Origin: Streptomyces decoyicus
GTDB lineage: Bacteria; Actinomycetota; Actinomycetes; Streptomycetales; Streptomycetaceae
Reading direction: 5' to 3'
Length of the DNA: 64,000 bases
NCBI RefSeq assembly: GCF_019880305.1
Contig: NZ_CP082301.1
Coordinates: 2,232,001 to 2,296,000 of the forward strand
In this document: one piece after another, positions 1-9,800 of the stretch
Position numbering within the stretch: position 1 is the first letter of the stretch
Layout of the letters: each line of letters begins with the position of its first letter
Program-made: the position numbers and the translations under genes
Notes under the pieces: generated by a model
What the model was told of the DNA's origin: nothing
Databases searched by the model: none
The model's input: only the letters and a program-made list of their open reading frames with translations

Positions 1-513
1 GCCGGCGTAGCGGAAGACCTCTACGTCCGCGCCGGCCCGGCGCATCTGGAGATACCAGGCGTTCAGCCAGTCGTGCGGCTCGTACGGGTCCGGGTCGGCG
101 ACATGCAGCTGCACCGGCAGGTCGTCGGCGACGGTACCGTCCGCGATGTCCGAGGTGCCGTGCAGCAGAAGCAGCCCGCGGGTCCGCTCGTCGCCCAGCG
201 CGAGGTTCTGGGCGACCGAGCCGCCGAAGGAGAAGCCGGCGTAGACCAGTCCGCGGTCGGAGTAGGGCGCCACGGCCGTGATGGCGCGCTTGAGCAGCTC
301 CTCCTTGCCGATCTCGTCCTTGATGAGAATGCCGTCCGGGACCGAGTCGGCGGTCCGGCCGTCGAACAGATCGGGGACGATCACCTCATGCCCCGCGGCG
401 CGCAGCCGGTCCGCCGCCGCGTGCACCGCGGGACGCAGCCCGCACACCGAATGAATCAGGACAATCGTCGAAAGTCCGCTGGTCGAGGACTCGGTGGAGG
501 CCGGCACTGACAT
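1..513 (-). CDS. Dienelactone hydrolase family protein (3' end outside window)
   Basis: This is the N-terminal 171 codons of an alpha/beta hydrolase; the C-terminus lies beyond the left edge. After a short polar N-terminus, a beta strand (STIVLIHSVCGL, about residues 15-26) is followed by the nucleophile elbow GFSFGG at 93-98. Dienelactone hydrolases normally have Cys in this elbow (GxCxGG); here it is Ser95, as in many DLH-fold esterases of unknown substrate. The ATG at 511-513 has a GGGAAG-type ribosome site just upstream. It is transcribed divergently from the MscS gene across about 107 bp. The family is clear; the substrate cannot be inferred, and the catalytic Asp/His are not in view. 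Confidence 0.85.
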   Translation of the reverse strand, partial: MSVPASTESSTSGLSTIVLIHSVCGLRPAVHAAADRLRAAGHEVIVPDLFDGRTADSVPDGILIKDEIGKEELLKRAITAVAPYSDRGLVYAGFSFGGSVAQNLALGDERTRGLLLLHGTSDIADGTVADDLPVQLHVADPDPYEPHDWLNAWYLQMRRAGADVEVFRYAG

Positions 514-620
514 CACTTCCCTGGGGTTGGATCGATCTCCCCCCCATCGTGCCAGTTACGGTCACGGGGACCGGGTACCAGCACACCACAGCCCCTCGCA
601 CCCCATGGAGGAGGAGTCTC

Positions 621-1718
621 GTGTCATTGGAGGACGTCCTGCGTCCGGTCGTCGTCATCGGCGGCGCGGTCCTGCTCACGCTCATCCTGGTCTGGCTCAC
701 CGACCGGGCACTGCGCCGGATCGATGCCGCCCATCCGGAGACACCCCTGTGGGGGCTGCTGCGCCGCTGCCGGATACCGCTGCAAGTGGCGCTCTGCGCG
801 GCCCTCTTGCGCGGCTCGTTCGGGCAGGCGGGGCTCAAGTCCGCCGACAAACACGCGGCGGGCATCGGCCAGGCGCTGACCCTGGTCCTGATCGCGGCCG
901 CCGCCTGGCTGGTCATCCGGGCCGCGGCGGCGATCGTCGAGTCGTCGTACTCGCGCTATGCGGCGAGCGGCCGGGACGCGGCGCGGGTGCGGCGGGTACG
1001 GACCCAGGTGACGCTGATCCAGCGGGTGGTGACGGCCGTGGTGATCGTCGTCGCGGCCGCCTCGATGCTGCTGACGTTCCCGGAGATGCGGGCGGTCGGC
1101 ACGTCCATGCTGGCGTCGGCCGGACTGCTGGGCATCGTCGCCGGTATCGCCGCCCAGTCCACGCTCGGCAACCTCTTCGCGGGGCTCCAGATCGCGTTCG
1201 GCGACATGGTGCGGATCGGGGACACCGTCGTCGTGGACGGCGAGTGGGGCACTGTCGAGGAGATCACGCTGACCTTCCTGACCGTACGGACCTGGGACGA
1301 GCGCCGGATCACCATGCCGGTGTCGTACTTCACCGGCAAGCCGTTCGAGAACTGGTCGCGCGGCGGTGCCCAGATGACCGGCACGGTGTTCTTCCACCTC
1401 GACCACGGCGCGCCGGTCGAGAAGATGCGCCAGCGGCTGCTGGAAATCCTCCAGGAGTGCCCCGAGTGGGACGGCAGGTCCTGGAGCCTGGTGGTCACCG
1501 ACACCACACCGTCCACGATCGTGGTGCGTGCGCTGGCCACCGCCCGGGACGCGGACACCCTCTGGACGGTGCGCTGCGAGGTCCGTGAGCGGATGCTGGA
1601 GTGGCTGCAGGCCGAGCACGCCTACGCGCTGCCGCGGATCAGCACCTCGCCGGCGCCCACGGGCACCCCCCTGCCCGACCGGGGCCGGGAGCCGGGCCCG
1701 GAGGCCGCGCGGGGCTGA
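621..1718 (+). CDS. MscS-family mechanosensitive ion channel
   Basis: A 365-residue small-conductance mechanosensitive channel homologue, expected to release solutes from the membrane on hypo-osmotic shock. Three hydrophobic segments lie in the first 200 residues. They are followed by a Gly/Ala-rich pore helix (ASAGLLGIVAGIAAQSTLGN) and the MscS beta domain (FGDMVRIGDTVVVDGEWGTVEEITLTFLTVRTWDERRITMP), which are the family hallmarks. The GTG at 621 is preferred because GGAGGAGG sits 7 bases upstream; an in-frame ATG-containing extension back to 549 lacks a ribosome site. The C-terminal 20 residues are Pro/Gly-rich. The gene ends 58 bp before the convergent antiporter gene. The exact gating preference is unknown. 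Confidence 0.93.
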   Translation: MSLEDVLRPVVVIGGAVLLTLILVWLTDRALRRIDAAHPETPLWGLLRRCRIPLQVALCAALLRGSFGQAGLKSADKHAAGIGQALTLVLIAAAAWLVIRAAAAIVESSYSRYAASGRDAARVRRVRTQVTLIQRVVTAVVIVVAAASMLLTFPEMRAVGTSMLASAGLLGIVAGIAAQSTLGNLFAGLQIAFGDMVRIGDTVVVDGEWGTVEEITLTFLTVRTWDERRITMPVSYFTGKPFENWSRGGAQMTGTVFFHLDHGAPVEKMRQRLLEILQECPEWDGRSWSLVVTDTTPSTIVVRALATARDADTLWTVRCEVRERMLEWLQAEHAYALPRISTSPAPTGTPLPDRGREPGPEAARG

Positions 1719-1776
1719 GCCCCACCGGCCCCACCGGCTCCACCACCCCCACCGGCCCCGCTCTCCCGCAACGTCC

Positions 1777-3372
1777 TCACGGCGCGCCCCGCAGGCTGCG
1801 CATGTCCAGATGCCGCAGCACCCGGTCGACGATCTCCGGGTCGGCGCCCGGTTCACTGCGCGCCGCCAGTACCTCGTGCCGGGCGGCCGAGAGCATCTCC
1901 CCCTGGATGCGCTGCACCTTCTTCAACCGGGTGATGCGCTTCTCGAAGAGCTCGCGCCGCTCGTCGTCGACGATGTCCGGCGCGATACGGGCCCCGATGT
2001 CGTGCGCACGGCGCGCCAGCTGGTCGGTGACCTCGTCAGGCAGCTCCTCGACCTCCAGGATCTCCTTCAGCCGCCGCTTGGACGCCTTGATCACCCGGAT
2101 CGCCAGCTCCCGCTCCAGCGCGTCGACGACATCGGTGTCGGCCCGTACCCGCAGCCTGCGCACCAGCCAGGGCAGGGTGAGGCCCTGGATGAGGAGGGTG
2201 CTCAGCACCACCGCGAAGGCGATGAAGAGGATCTCGTCGCGGACCGGGAACTCACCGCCGCCGTCGATGCTGTACGGGATGGCCAGCGCCAGCGCCACCG
2301 AGGCCACCCCGCGCATCCCCGACCACCACATGATGAGCGTCTCCCGCCAGCTCATCGGGATCTCCTCGTCGTAGTCGCGGCGCTTGTGCATCCGCTTGGC
2401 CAGCCAGGCGGCGGGCAGCAGCCACAGCAGCCGGACGCCGACGACCACCCCGACGACGGCGGCGCCGGCCCCGAGCAACTGGCCCCAACGGTGGGAGGCC
2501 GCCCCGAAGATGTTGTGCAGCTCCAGGCCGATCAGCCCGAAGGCGACCCCGGTGACGAGGGTGTCGACGACCTCCCAGAAGGTGTAGCCGGCCAGCCGGC
2601 CCATCACATCGTCCGGGTCGACCGCGTACTCGGCCAGGAAAAGCGCGCAGGTCAGCACCGCGAGCACCCCGGAGCCCCGGAACTCCTCGGCCAGGACGTA
2701 CGCGACGAACGGCACCAGCAGCGTCAGACCGATCTGGAGCGTCGGGTCGCCGAGCAGCCCCATCAGCTTGTTGGTGAGCCAGCCGAGCCCCAGGCCGACC
2801 GCTATGGCGACGACCGCGGAGAGCACCAGCGAGCCGACCGCGGCGGGCACCGAGAAGGTTCCGGTGACCGCCGCGGTGAGCGCGACGTGGTAGAGCACGA
2901 TGGCGGTGACATCGTTGAACAGCCCCTCGCCCTCCAGGATCGAGACCATCCGGCGGGGCAGCCCGAGCTTGCCGGCGACGGCGGTCGCGGCCACCGGGTC
3001 GGGCGGGGCGACCAGCGCACCGAGCACCACCGCGGCGGCCACCGGCATACCGGGCACCACCGCCTGGGCGACGGCGGCGACCGCGGCGGTGGTGGCGAAG
3101 ACCAGTGCCACCGCGAGCAGGAAGATCGGCCGGAGGTTGGCGGTGAACTGCCGCCAGGAGGTGCGCTGCACGGCCGCGTAGAGCAGCGGCGGCAGCACCA
3201 CCGGCAGGATGAACTCGGGCGGTACCTCGACGTTGGGCACGAACGGCAGCAGCGCCAGGACGCCACCGACCAGGGTCATCAGCACCGGTGAAGGGAGTCC
3301 CAGCCGGTCGCCGACCGGAACCATGACCACGGCTCCGAGCAGGAGGACGAACATCAGAGCCAGCTGGTCCAC
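1777..3372 (-). CDS. Na+/H+ antiporter, CPA1/NhaP type
   Basis: A 531-residue monovalent cation/proton antiporter of the CPA1 family, predicted to exchange cytoplasmic Na+ or K+ for external H+. It has about 12 hydrophobic segments in residues 5-430. The conserved PPDPVA (123-128) and EGEGLFND (147-154) motifs contain the acidic residues of the CPA1 ion site. The roughly 100-residue hydrophilic C-terminus (RVRADTDVVDALERELAIRV onward) is a cytoplasmic regulatory tail typical of the bacterial branch. The GTG start at 3370-3372 follows a CGGAG ribosome site. It is monocistronic, convergent with mscS and upstream of nothing obvious. Cation selectivity cannot be read from sequence. Confidence 0.93.
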   Translation of the reverse strand: MDQLALMFVLLLGAVVMVPVGDRLGLPSPVLMTLVGGVLALLPFVPNVEVPPEFILPVVLPPLLYAAVQRTSWRQFTANLRPIFLLAVALVFATTAAVAAVAQAVVPGMPVAAAVVLGALVAPPDPVAATAVAGKLGLPRRMVSILEGEGLFNDVTAIVLYHVALTAAVTGTFSVPAAVGSLVLSAVVAIAVGLGLGWLTNKLMGLLGDPTLQIGLTLLVPFVAYVLAEEFRGSGVLAVLTCALFLAEYAVDPDDVMGRLAGYTFWEVVDTLVTGVAFGLIGLELHNIFGAASHRWGQLLGAGAAVVGVVVGVRLLWLLPAAWLAKRMHKRRDYDEEIPMSWRETLIMWWSGMRGVASVALALAIPYSIDGGGEFPVRDEILFIAFAVVLSTLLIQGLTLPWLVRRLRVRADTDVVDALERELAIRVIKASKRRLKEILEVEELPDEVTDQLARRAHDIGARIAPDIVDDERRELFEKRITRLKKVQRIQGEMLSAARHEVLAARSEPGADPEIVDRVLRHLDMRSLRGAP

Positions 3373-3474
3373 GGTGGCTACGCTCCGGGGTCGGAATCGA
3401 TCACTTGCCGACCCCAGCGTGCCACGGCACCCGCGGTTGCCCGCCGTGTCGGCTCCCGCAGGATGCCCGTCGCG

Positions 3475-4416
3475 TCAGTTGCTCTCGTCCCGGACGGTGT
3501 CCAGGGCCTTCTGGAGATCGTCCGGGTAGGCGCTCTCGAACTCGACCCAGCGGCCGTCGGAGGGGTGCTCGAAGCCCAGCCGCATGGCGTGCAGCCACTG
3601 CCGGGTGAGGCCGAGGCGCTTGCCGAGGGTGGGGTCGGCGCCGTAGGTCAGGTCGCCGACGCAGGGGTGGCGGTGCGCGGCCATGTGCACCCGGATCTGG
3701 TGGGTGCGGCCGGTCTCCAGCTTGATGTCGAGCAGGCTGGCCGCGCGGAACGCCTCGATGAGGTCGTAGTGCGTGACGGACGCCTTGCCCTCGGCCGTCA
3801 CCGCCCACTTGTAGTCGTGCTGCGGGTGCCGGCCGATGGGGGCGTCGATAGTGCCGCTCATCGGGTCCGGGTGGCCCTGGACCAGGGCGTGGTAGCGCTT
3901 GTCGACCGTGCGCTCGCGGAACTGCTGCTTGAGCAGGGTGTAGGCGCGCTCGGACTTGGCGACCACCATCAGGCCCGAGGTGCCGACGTCGAGGCGGTGC
4001 ACGATGCCCTGGCGCTCGGCGGCACCGGAGGTGGAGATGCGGTAACCGGCCGCGGCCAGGCCACCGATGACGGTCGTTCCCGTCCAGCCGGGGCTGGGGT
4101 GCGCGGCGACGCCGACCGGCTTGACGATCACGACGATGTCGTCGTCGTCATGCACGATCTCCATGCCCTCGACGGGCTCCGCGATGATCTCCACGGGCGG
4201 CGCGGCCTGGGGCATCTCGACTTCCAGCCAGGCGCCGCCGCTCACCCGCTCGGACTTCATCACCTCGGAACCGTCGACCCGGACCTTGCCGGCGGCGGCG
4301 AGTTCGGCCGCCTTCGTACGGGAGAAGCCGAACATCCGGGCCAGCGCAGCGTCGACGCGCTCGCCCTCCAGGCCGTCCGGTACGGGCAGGGTGCGGATCT
4401 CGGGAATGGTGCTCAC
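3475..4416 (-). CDS. RluA-family 23S rRNA pseudouridine synthase (RluD-like)
   Basis: A 313-residue enzyme isomerising uridine to pseudouridine in RNA, probably in the 23S rRNA decoding region as for RluD. An S4 RNA-binding domain occupies about residues 15-75 ([20 protein letters not shown]). The catalytic domain carries [14 protein letters not shown] with the HRLD motif at 140-143, whose Asp attacks the base, and the RTHQIRVH strand near 240. The GTG start is at 4414-4416. It lies 79 bp downstream of lspA in the same direction, an arrangement common in bacteria (lspA-rluD), so co-transcription is likely. RNA target assignment is by family only. Confidence 0.94.
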   Translation of the reverse strand: MSTIPEIRTLPVPDGLEGERVDAALARMFGFSRTKAAELAAAGKVRVDGSEVMKSERVSGGAWLEVEMPQAAPPVEIIAEPVEGMEIVHDDDDIVVIVKPVGVAAHPSPGWTGTTVIGGLAAAGYRISTSGAAERQGIVHRLDVGTSGLMVVAKSERAYTLLKQQFRERTVDKRYHALVQGHPDPMSGTIDAPIGRHPQHDYKWAVTAEGKASVTHYDLIEAFRAASLLDIKLETGRTHQIRVHMAAHRHPCVGDLTYGADPTLGKRLGLTRQWLHAMRLGFEHPSDGRWVEFESAYPDDLQKALDTVRDESN

Positions 4417-4495
4417 CCCACGAGTATGGCAGTCCCACCGCGGTGCCCTGCCCGGCGGCCGGGACCCGGACGGCCCAGGCCCTTCCGGGCCCCGG

Positions 4496-5095
4496 TCAGT
4501 CCTTGTGGACGGTCCCGTCGGGGTCCAGTCCGCGGAAGGAAAGGATCACGATGAGGATGCCGCCGCAGACGATCCCGGAGTCCGCGAGGTTGAAGACCGC
4601 GAAGTGCGCCGGGGCGATGAAGTCGACCACCGCGCCCTCGAAGACCCCCGGCGAGCGGAACAGCCGGTCGGTGAGGTTGCCGAAGGCGCCGCCGAGCAGC
4701 AGCCCCAGCGCGATCGCCCAGGGCAGGCTGTAGAGCTTGCGGGCGATCCGGACGATCACCAGGATCACGACCGCCGCGATGATGGTGAGGAAGATCGTCA
4801 GCGCCTCGCCCATGCTGAACGCGGCCCCGCGGTTACGGATGACGGTGAACTGGAGCAGCGTCCCGATGACCTCGATGGGCTCGTGGTGCTCCAGCTTCGC
4901 GACCACCAGCAGCTTGCTGCCCAGGTCGAGCAGGTAGACGACGAGCGCGACCAGCAGCAGCGCGCCGATCCGCCGCTTGCCGCGGCCGCCCGGTTCCGGC
5001 TCCACCGGACCTCCCCCCTCGGAGCCCGTCGTGGGATCCGCTCCGGTACCCGGCTCGGGTTCCGGCGTACCGGTGATGCGTTCCGCCTCTGCCAC
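4496..5095 (-). CDS. lspA: Signal peptidase II (lipoprotein signal peptidase)
   Basis: A 199-residue inner-membrane aspartic protease that cleaves lipoprotein signal peptides before the lipidated Cys. Four transmembrane helices span about residues 43-65, 97-116, 123-137 and 166-188. The catalytic aspartates are in GNLTDRLF (Asp143) and FNLADSGI (Asp172). An acidic, Pro/Gly-rich N-terminal extension of about 40 residues is longer than in E. coli LspA and typical of Streptomyces. The gene is followed by the rluD-like gene. The upstream gap to the TraR-like gene contains the inverted-repeat element at 5202-5410, so lspA needs its own promoter inside or beyond that element. Confidence 0.95.
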   Translation of the reverse strand: MAEAERITGTPEPEPGTGADPTTGSEGGGPVEPEPGGRGKRRIGALLLVALVVYLLDLGSKLLVVAKLEHHEPIEVIGTLLQFTVIRNRGAAFSMGEALTIFLTIIAAVVILVIVRIARKLYSLPWAIALGLLLGGAFGNLTDRLFRSPGVFEGAVVDFIAPAHFAVFNLADSGIVCGGILIVILSFRGLDPDGTVHKD

Positions 5096-5201
5096 GTGTG
5101 AGTCCCTCAGCCCGTTGTGTACACGGCCGGGCCGTGCCCGGCTGAACCACGAGAGTACGGCACACGCGTACGGACGCGGGCGGTACGGGTGCGGCCCGCG
5201 A

Positions 5202-5410
5202 CAGGGCCTGTCTTCAAAGTCCCGTCGTTCGCCCGCAGGGCGGGCCTCGCGGCGTCTGGTGCGTGCGATCGCAAGGCTGAGGGTCGTCCCGGTACTGGGT
5301 GTACCGGGATGATCCCGACAACGCGGATGGGGGTCCCCCCGCGCCGTTCAGGCGCGGGGGAGTGCGTGCCAGGCGTCGCGAGGCAGGCGGGACTTTGAAG
5401 ACAGGCCCTG
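5202..5410. mobile_element. MITE-like element with 23-bp perfect terminal inverted repeats
   Basis: The left end (5202-5224) begins CAGGGCCTGTCTTCAAAGTC. The right end (5388-5410) is its exact 23-base reverse complement. The 209-bp interior has no credible transposase. It contains GTCCCGGTACTGGGTGTACC-type inner palindromes and a GC-rich hairpin at 5328-5362. This fits a non-autonomous miniature inverted-repeat element mobilised by an IS that shares the ends. No target-site duplication is evident at the flanks (GCGA to the left, GTAC to the right), so the insertion is old or the true ends differ by a few bases. It sits between the 3' end of the TraR-like gene and lspA. Confidence 0.75.
5328..5362 (-). 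repeat. GC-rich dispersed palindrome (CTCCCCC family) inside the MITE
   Basis: Read on the minus strand this is CTCCCCC, a stem-loop built from GCGCCTGAACGGCGC, then GGGGGGACCCCCA. It has the same plan as the copies at 41082-41113, 41136-41169 and 58548-58590: CTCCCCC, hairpin, G-run, then a second C-run. Confidence 0.6.
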
Positions 5411-5422
5411 GTACCGGCCGCC

Positions 5423-6199
5423 TCAGCGGCGCTCCTGTTTCTGCTTGCACTCCACGCACAGCGTCGCGCGCGGGAAGGCCTGCATCCGCGCCTTGCCGAT
5501 GGGGTTGCCGCAGTTCTCGCACAGCCCGTAGGTGCCCGCGTCCAGCCGGCCGAGGGCGCGCTCGGTCTGGTGGAGCATCTCGCGGGCGTTGGAGGCGAGC
5601 GACAGCTCGTGTTCGCGGGTGATGTTCTTGGTGCCGGTGTCGGCCTCGTCGTCGCCCGCTCCGTCGCCGGAGTCGCGCATCAGCCCGGCGATGGCGTCCT
5701 CGGCCGAGACGATCTCCAGCCGCAGCCGGGCCGTCTCCTCCATCAGTTCGGTCCGCGCCGCGGCGACCTCCCCGGGCGTCCAGGGGTCCTCGCCCGGCCG
5801 TACGGCGAGCTCTCCCGGCGCCGCGGCCACCCGGGCCATGGGCAACGCGGAGTCGTCGCCGTGTGCCTTGGCCGTTGCGGCCGCAGTCTTTTTCGCCGCC
5901 ACCGTCTTGGCTCCCGTCTTCTTCGCGGGCACCGCGGCCGTCGTGGCCGGAGCCTTCTTCGCGGTCTTCTTCGCGGTCTTCTTCGCGGTCTTCTTCCCGG
6001 TCTTCTTCGCGGTCTTCTTCGCGGCCGCCTTCTTCGGAGCCGCCTTTTTCGCCGTGGTCTTCACCGGCGTGGTCGTGCCGGCCGCCGTCTTCTTGGCCGC
6101 GGCCTTCTTCGGAGCCGCCTTCTTCGATGCAGGCTTCTTCGCGACGGCCTCGTCGGCAGGCGTCGTGCTCTTCTCCGCGGCGGTCTTTTTCGCCACCAT
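5423..6199 (-). CDS. TraR/DksA C4 zinc-finger protein with Lys/Ala-rich N-terminus
   Basis: A 258-residue protein with two halves. Residues 1-115 are an almost pure Lys/Ala/Thr low-complexity tract (AAKKTAKKTGKKTAKK), encoded by degenerate 12-bp tandem repeats around 5955-6035. It resembles the basic tails of histone-H1-like or HupS proteins and probably binds nucleic acid. The C-terminal half is a TraR/DksA module: a helical region, then a four-Cys finger at C227, C230, C248 and C251 (CENCG...LCVEC). DksA-like proteins act in the RNA polymerase secondary channel; whether this one does is inference. The ATG at 6199 is chosen because homologues begin at MVAKK; the in-frame upstream extension is unlike the protein. 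It is divergent from ileS. Confidence 0.88.
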   Translation of the reverse strand: MVAKKTAAEKSTTPADEAVAKKPASKKAAPKKAAAKKTAAGTTTPVKTTAKKAAPKKAAAKKTAKKTGKKTAKKTAKKTAKKAPATTAAVPAKKTGAKTVAAKKTAAATAKAHGDDSALPMARVAAAPGELAVRPGEDPWTPGEVAAARTELMEETARLRLEIVSAEDAIAGLMRDSGDGAGDDEADTGTKNITREHELSLASNAREMLHQTERALGRLDAGTYGLCENCGNPIGKARMQAFPRATLCVECKQKQERR

Positions 6200-6576
6200 G
6201 GCCGCGACCCCTTCACCTATGTGACTTTGTTCGCGAATCGTGACGGGAACGATAAATCGCCACACGCCACGCGGCAACGGGACGCACCGCCCTCCCGGCC
6301 CCACCACCCGGCCCGGGACGCCCGGTCTGTCTCGGTTGTGCCCCGCTCCCCGGCCGGTAATCCGCCGGTCGGCACGGCACCCGCCCGCTCGCCATTCGGG
6401 TCACGGCGCGCGCCCCGACGCGGCGCGGCGAGGGGCCGGGACGTGGCACGGCGAGGGCCGGAACACGGCGCGGCGGGAGAGCGGGGCACCCCCGTACGGC
6501 GCCGGTGGCGCGGCCCGCCCCCCGGCTGCCGTAAATCCGGTCGGCCGGTGTCGGCTCGGCCCCGTACACTGGGCCG
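6200..6576. other. Divergent spacer between the TraR-like gene and the ileS leader
   Basis: About 375 bp of GC-rich sequence with no credible gene on either strand. A possible -10 element TACACT at 6565-6570 lies just before the ileS leader, without a convincing -35. Nothing else is recognisable. Confidence 0.5.
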
Positions 6577-6862
6577 AGCGAGAGGCATTGACGGGACGAG
6601 TAGCGCCGTACGCAGCCAGCAGCGACCCGGGGACGGTGGAAGCCCGGGGGCGTGCACGACGCGAAGATCACCCCGGAGCCGCCGGAAGAAAGCTTTGGAC
6701 AGTGGGCTCCGCCCACGGGCCTCGGGCCGCCCAAGGCGAGTAGAACCGGCAGCGCGACCCCAATGAGGGGGCGGTGCAGTGGCACCGCCAAGGAGGGTGG
6801 TACCGCGGGAGCCCAGCTCTCGTCCCTCCGGACGGAGAACGCAGCAGGTGTCCGCCGGAGGA
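6577..6862 (+). promoter_or_regulatory. T-box riboswitch of ileS (translational type)
   Basis: The leader contains the T-box core AGGGTGGTACCGCGG at 6794-6808. Its TGGT would pair with the ACCA end of uncharged tRNA-Ile. The candidate specifier ATC (Ile) is at 6667-6669, followed by A. Two exclusive folds are visible. In the antisequestrator, GGAGGG at 6792-6797 pairs with CCCTCC at 6824-6829. In the sequestrator, CCTCCGG at 6825-6831 pairs with CCGGAGG at 6855-6861, which holds the ileS Shine-Dalgarno. There is no intrinsic terminator, so control is of translation initiation, as known for actinobacterial ileS. The 5' boundary and Stem I are approximate. Confidence 0.92.
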
Positions 6863-6870
6863 AGCCCCCG

Positions 6871-9800
6871 ATGAGTCCGCAGCCCCAGTACCGCCAGGTA
6901 CCCGCCCAGGTAGACCTCCCCGCCCTCGAGCATGCCGTGCTCGAGTTCTGGCAGGAACAGAAGATCTTCGCCCGCACCCTCCAGCAGTCCGAGGGGCGGC
7001 CCGAGTGGGTCTTCTACGAGGGCCCCCCGACCGCCAACGGCATGCCCGGCGCGCACCACATCGAGGCGCGCGTCTTCAAGGACGTCTTCCCCCGGTTCCG
7101 CACGATGCAGGGCTACCACGTCGACCGCAAGGCCGGCTGGGACTGCCACGGCCTCCCGGTCGAGCTGGCCGTGGAGAAGGAGCTGGGCTTCAACGGCAAG
7201 AAGGACATCGAGGCGTACGGCATCGCCGAGTTCAACGCCAAGTGCCGCGAGTCGGTGACCCGCCACACCGACGCCTTCGCCGAGCTCACGACCCGTATGG
7301 GCTACTGGACCGATCTGGACGCCCCGTACCGCACGATGGACCCCGACTACATCGAGTCGGTGTGGTGGTCGCTGAAGGAGATCTTCAACAAGGGCCTGCT
7401 GGTCCAGGACCACCGCGTCGCCCCCTGGTGCCCGCGCTGCGGCACCGGCCTGTCGGACCACGAGCTGGCCCAGGGCTACGAGAACGTCGTCGACCCCTCG
7501 GTCTTCGTCCGCCTCCCGCTGACGTCCGGCCCGCTGGCCGGCCGGGCCTCGCTGCTGATCTGGACGACCACCCCCTGGACCCTGGTCTCCAACACCGCCG
7601 TCGCCGCGCACCCCGACGTCACCTATGTCGTCGCCACCGACGGCAGCGAGCAGCTGGTCGTCGCCGAGCCGCTGCTGGAGAAGGCCCTCGGCGAGGGCTG
7701 GAGCGCCACCGGCGAGTCCTTCACCGGCCGCGAGATGGAGCGCTGGGCCTATCAGCGCCCGTTCTCCCTCGTGGAGCTGGAGGGCGCCAACATCGTCGTC
7801 AACGCCGAGTACGTCACCACCGACGACGGCACCGGCCTCGTCCACCAGGCCCCGGCCTTCGGTGAGGACGACCTCAGGACCTGCAAGGCGTACGACCTGC
7901 CGGTGATCAACCCGGTCCGCGCGGACGGCACCTTCGAGGAAGAACTCGCCCTGGTCGGCGGTCAGTTCTTCAAGAAGGCCGACGAGGCGCTGGTCGCCGA
8001 CCTCGACGCCCGCGGTCTGCTCTTCCGCCACCTCGCGTACGAGCACAGCTACCCGCACTGCTGGCGCTGCCACACCGCGCTGCTCTACTACGCACAGCCC
8101 TCGTGGTACATCCGCACCACCGCCGTCAAGGACGCCCTGCTGCGGGAGAACGAGAGCACCAACTGGTTCCCCGAGTCGGTCAAGCACGGCCGCTTCGGCG
8201 ACTGGCTCAACAACAACATCGACTGGGCGCTGTCCCGCAACCGCTACTGGGGCACCCCGCTGCCCATCTGGCGCTGCGAGGAGAACCACCTCACCTGCGT
8301 CGGCTCGCTCACCGAGCTGACCGAGCTGACCGGCACCGACCAGTCCGGCCTGGACCCGCACCGCCCGTTCATCGACGAGATCACCTTCGCCTGCCCGACG
8401 TGCCAGGGCACCGCGACCCGCGTCCCGGAGGTCATCGACGCCTGGTACGACTCGGGCTCGATGCCGTTCGCTCAGTGGGGCTACCCCTACCGCAACAAGG
8501 AGCTGTTCGAGAAGCGCTATCCGGCGCAGTTCATCTCCGAGGCCATCGACCAGACCCGTGGCTGGTTCTACACGCTGATGGCCGTCGGCACGCTCGTCTT
8601 CGACAAGTCCTCGTACGAAAACGTGGTCTGCCTCGGTCACATCCTCGCCGAGGACGGCCGGAAGATGTCCAAACACCTGGGCAACATCCTCCAGCCGATC
8701 CCGTTGATGGACCAGCACGGCGCCGACGCGGTCCGCTGGTTCATGGCCGCCGGCGGCTCGCCGTGGGCCGCCCGCCGGGTGGGCCACAGCACCATCCAGG
8801 AAGTCGTCCGCAAGACGCTGCTGACGTACTGGAACACCGTCGCCTTCCAGGCGCTGTACGCCCGTACGTCCGGCTGGGCGCCCTCCGCGGCCGACCCGGC
8901 CCCGGCCGGCCGCCCGCTGCTGGACCGCTGGCTGCTCGGCGAGCTGAACACCCTGGTCGAGCAGGTCACCGAGTCGCTGGAGTCCTTCGACACCCAGCGC
9001 GCCGGCAAGCTCCTCTCCTCCTTCGTCGACGACCTCTCCAACTGGTACGTCCGCCGCTCCCGCCGCCGCTTCTGGCAGGGCGACGCGGCCGCGCTCCGCA
9101 CGCTCCACGAGGTCATCGAGACCGTCACCCGCCTCATGGCGCCCCTCACCCCGTTCATCACCGAGCGGGTCTGGCAGGACCTGGTCGTCCCGGTCACCCC
9201 GGAGGCGCCGGCGTCGGTGCACCTCACCAGCTGGCCGGTCGCCGACCGCGCGCTCATCGACCCGGCGCTGTCCGGCCAGATGCAGCTGGTGCGCCGGCTG
9301 GTCGAGCTGGGCCGCGCCACCCGCGCCGAGTCGGGGGTGAAGACCCGCCAGCCGCTGTCCCGCGCACTGGTCGCGGCCCATGGCTTCGCGGGCCTGTCCG
9401 AGGACCTGCGGGCCCAGATCGCCGAGGAGCTCAACGTCAGCTCGCTGGCCTCGCTCTCGGAGGTGGGCGGCTCCCTGGTCGACACCACCGCCAAGGCGAA
9501 CTTCCGAGCGCTGGGCAAGCGGTTCGGCAAGGGCGTCCAGGCGGTCGCCAAGGCCGTCGCCGCCGCGGACGCCGCGGCCCTCTCCCTCGCCCTGCGCGAG
9601 GGCACGGCGAGCGTCGAGGTCGACGGGGAGACCGTCTCGCTCGCCCCCGACGAGGTCATCATCACCGAGACCCCGCGCGAGGGCTGGTCGGTGGCCTCCG
9701 ACTCCGGTGCCACGGTCGCCCTCGACCTGGAGATCACCCCGGAGCTGCGCCGGGCGGGCCTGGCCCGCGACGCGATCCGGCTGATCCAGGAGGCCCGTAA

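Noticed and set aside
5202-5410. Complete insertion sequence
   Set aside because: Only 209 bp and no transposase frame; kept as a MITE-like element.
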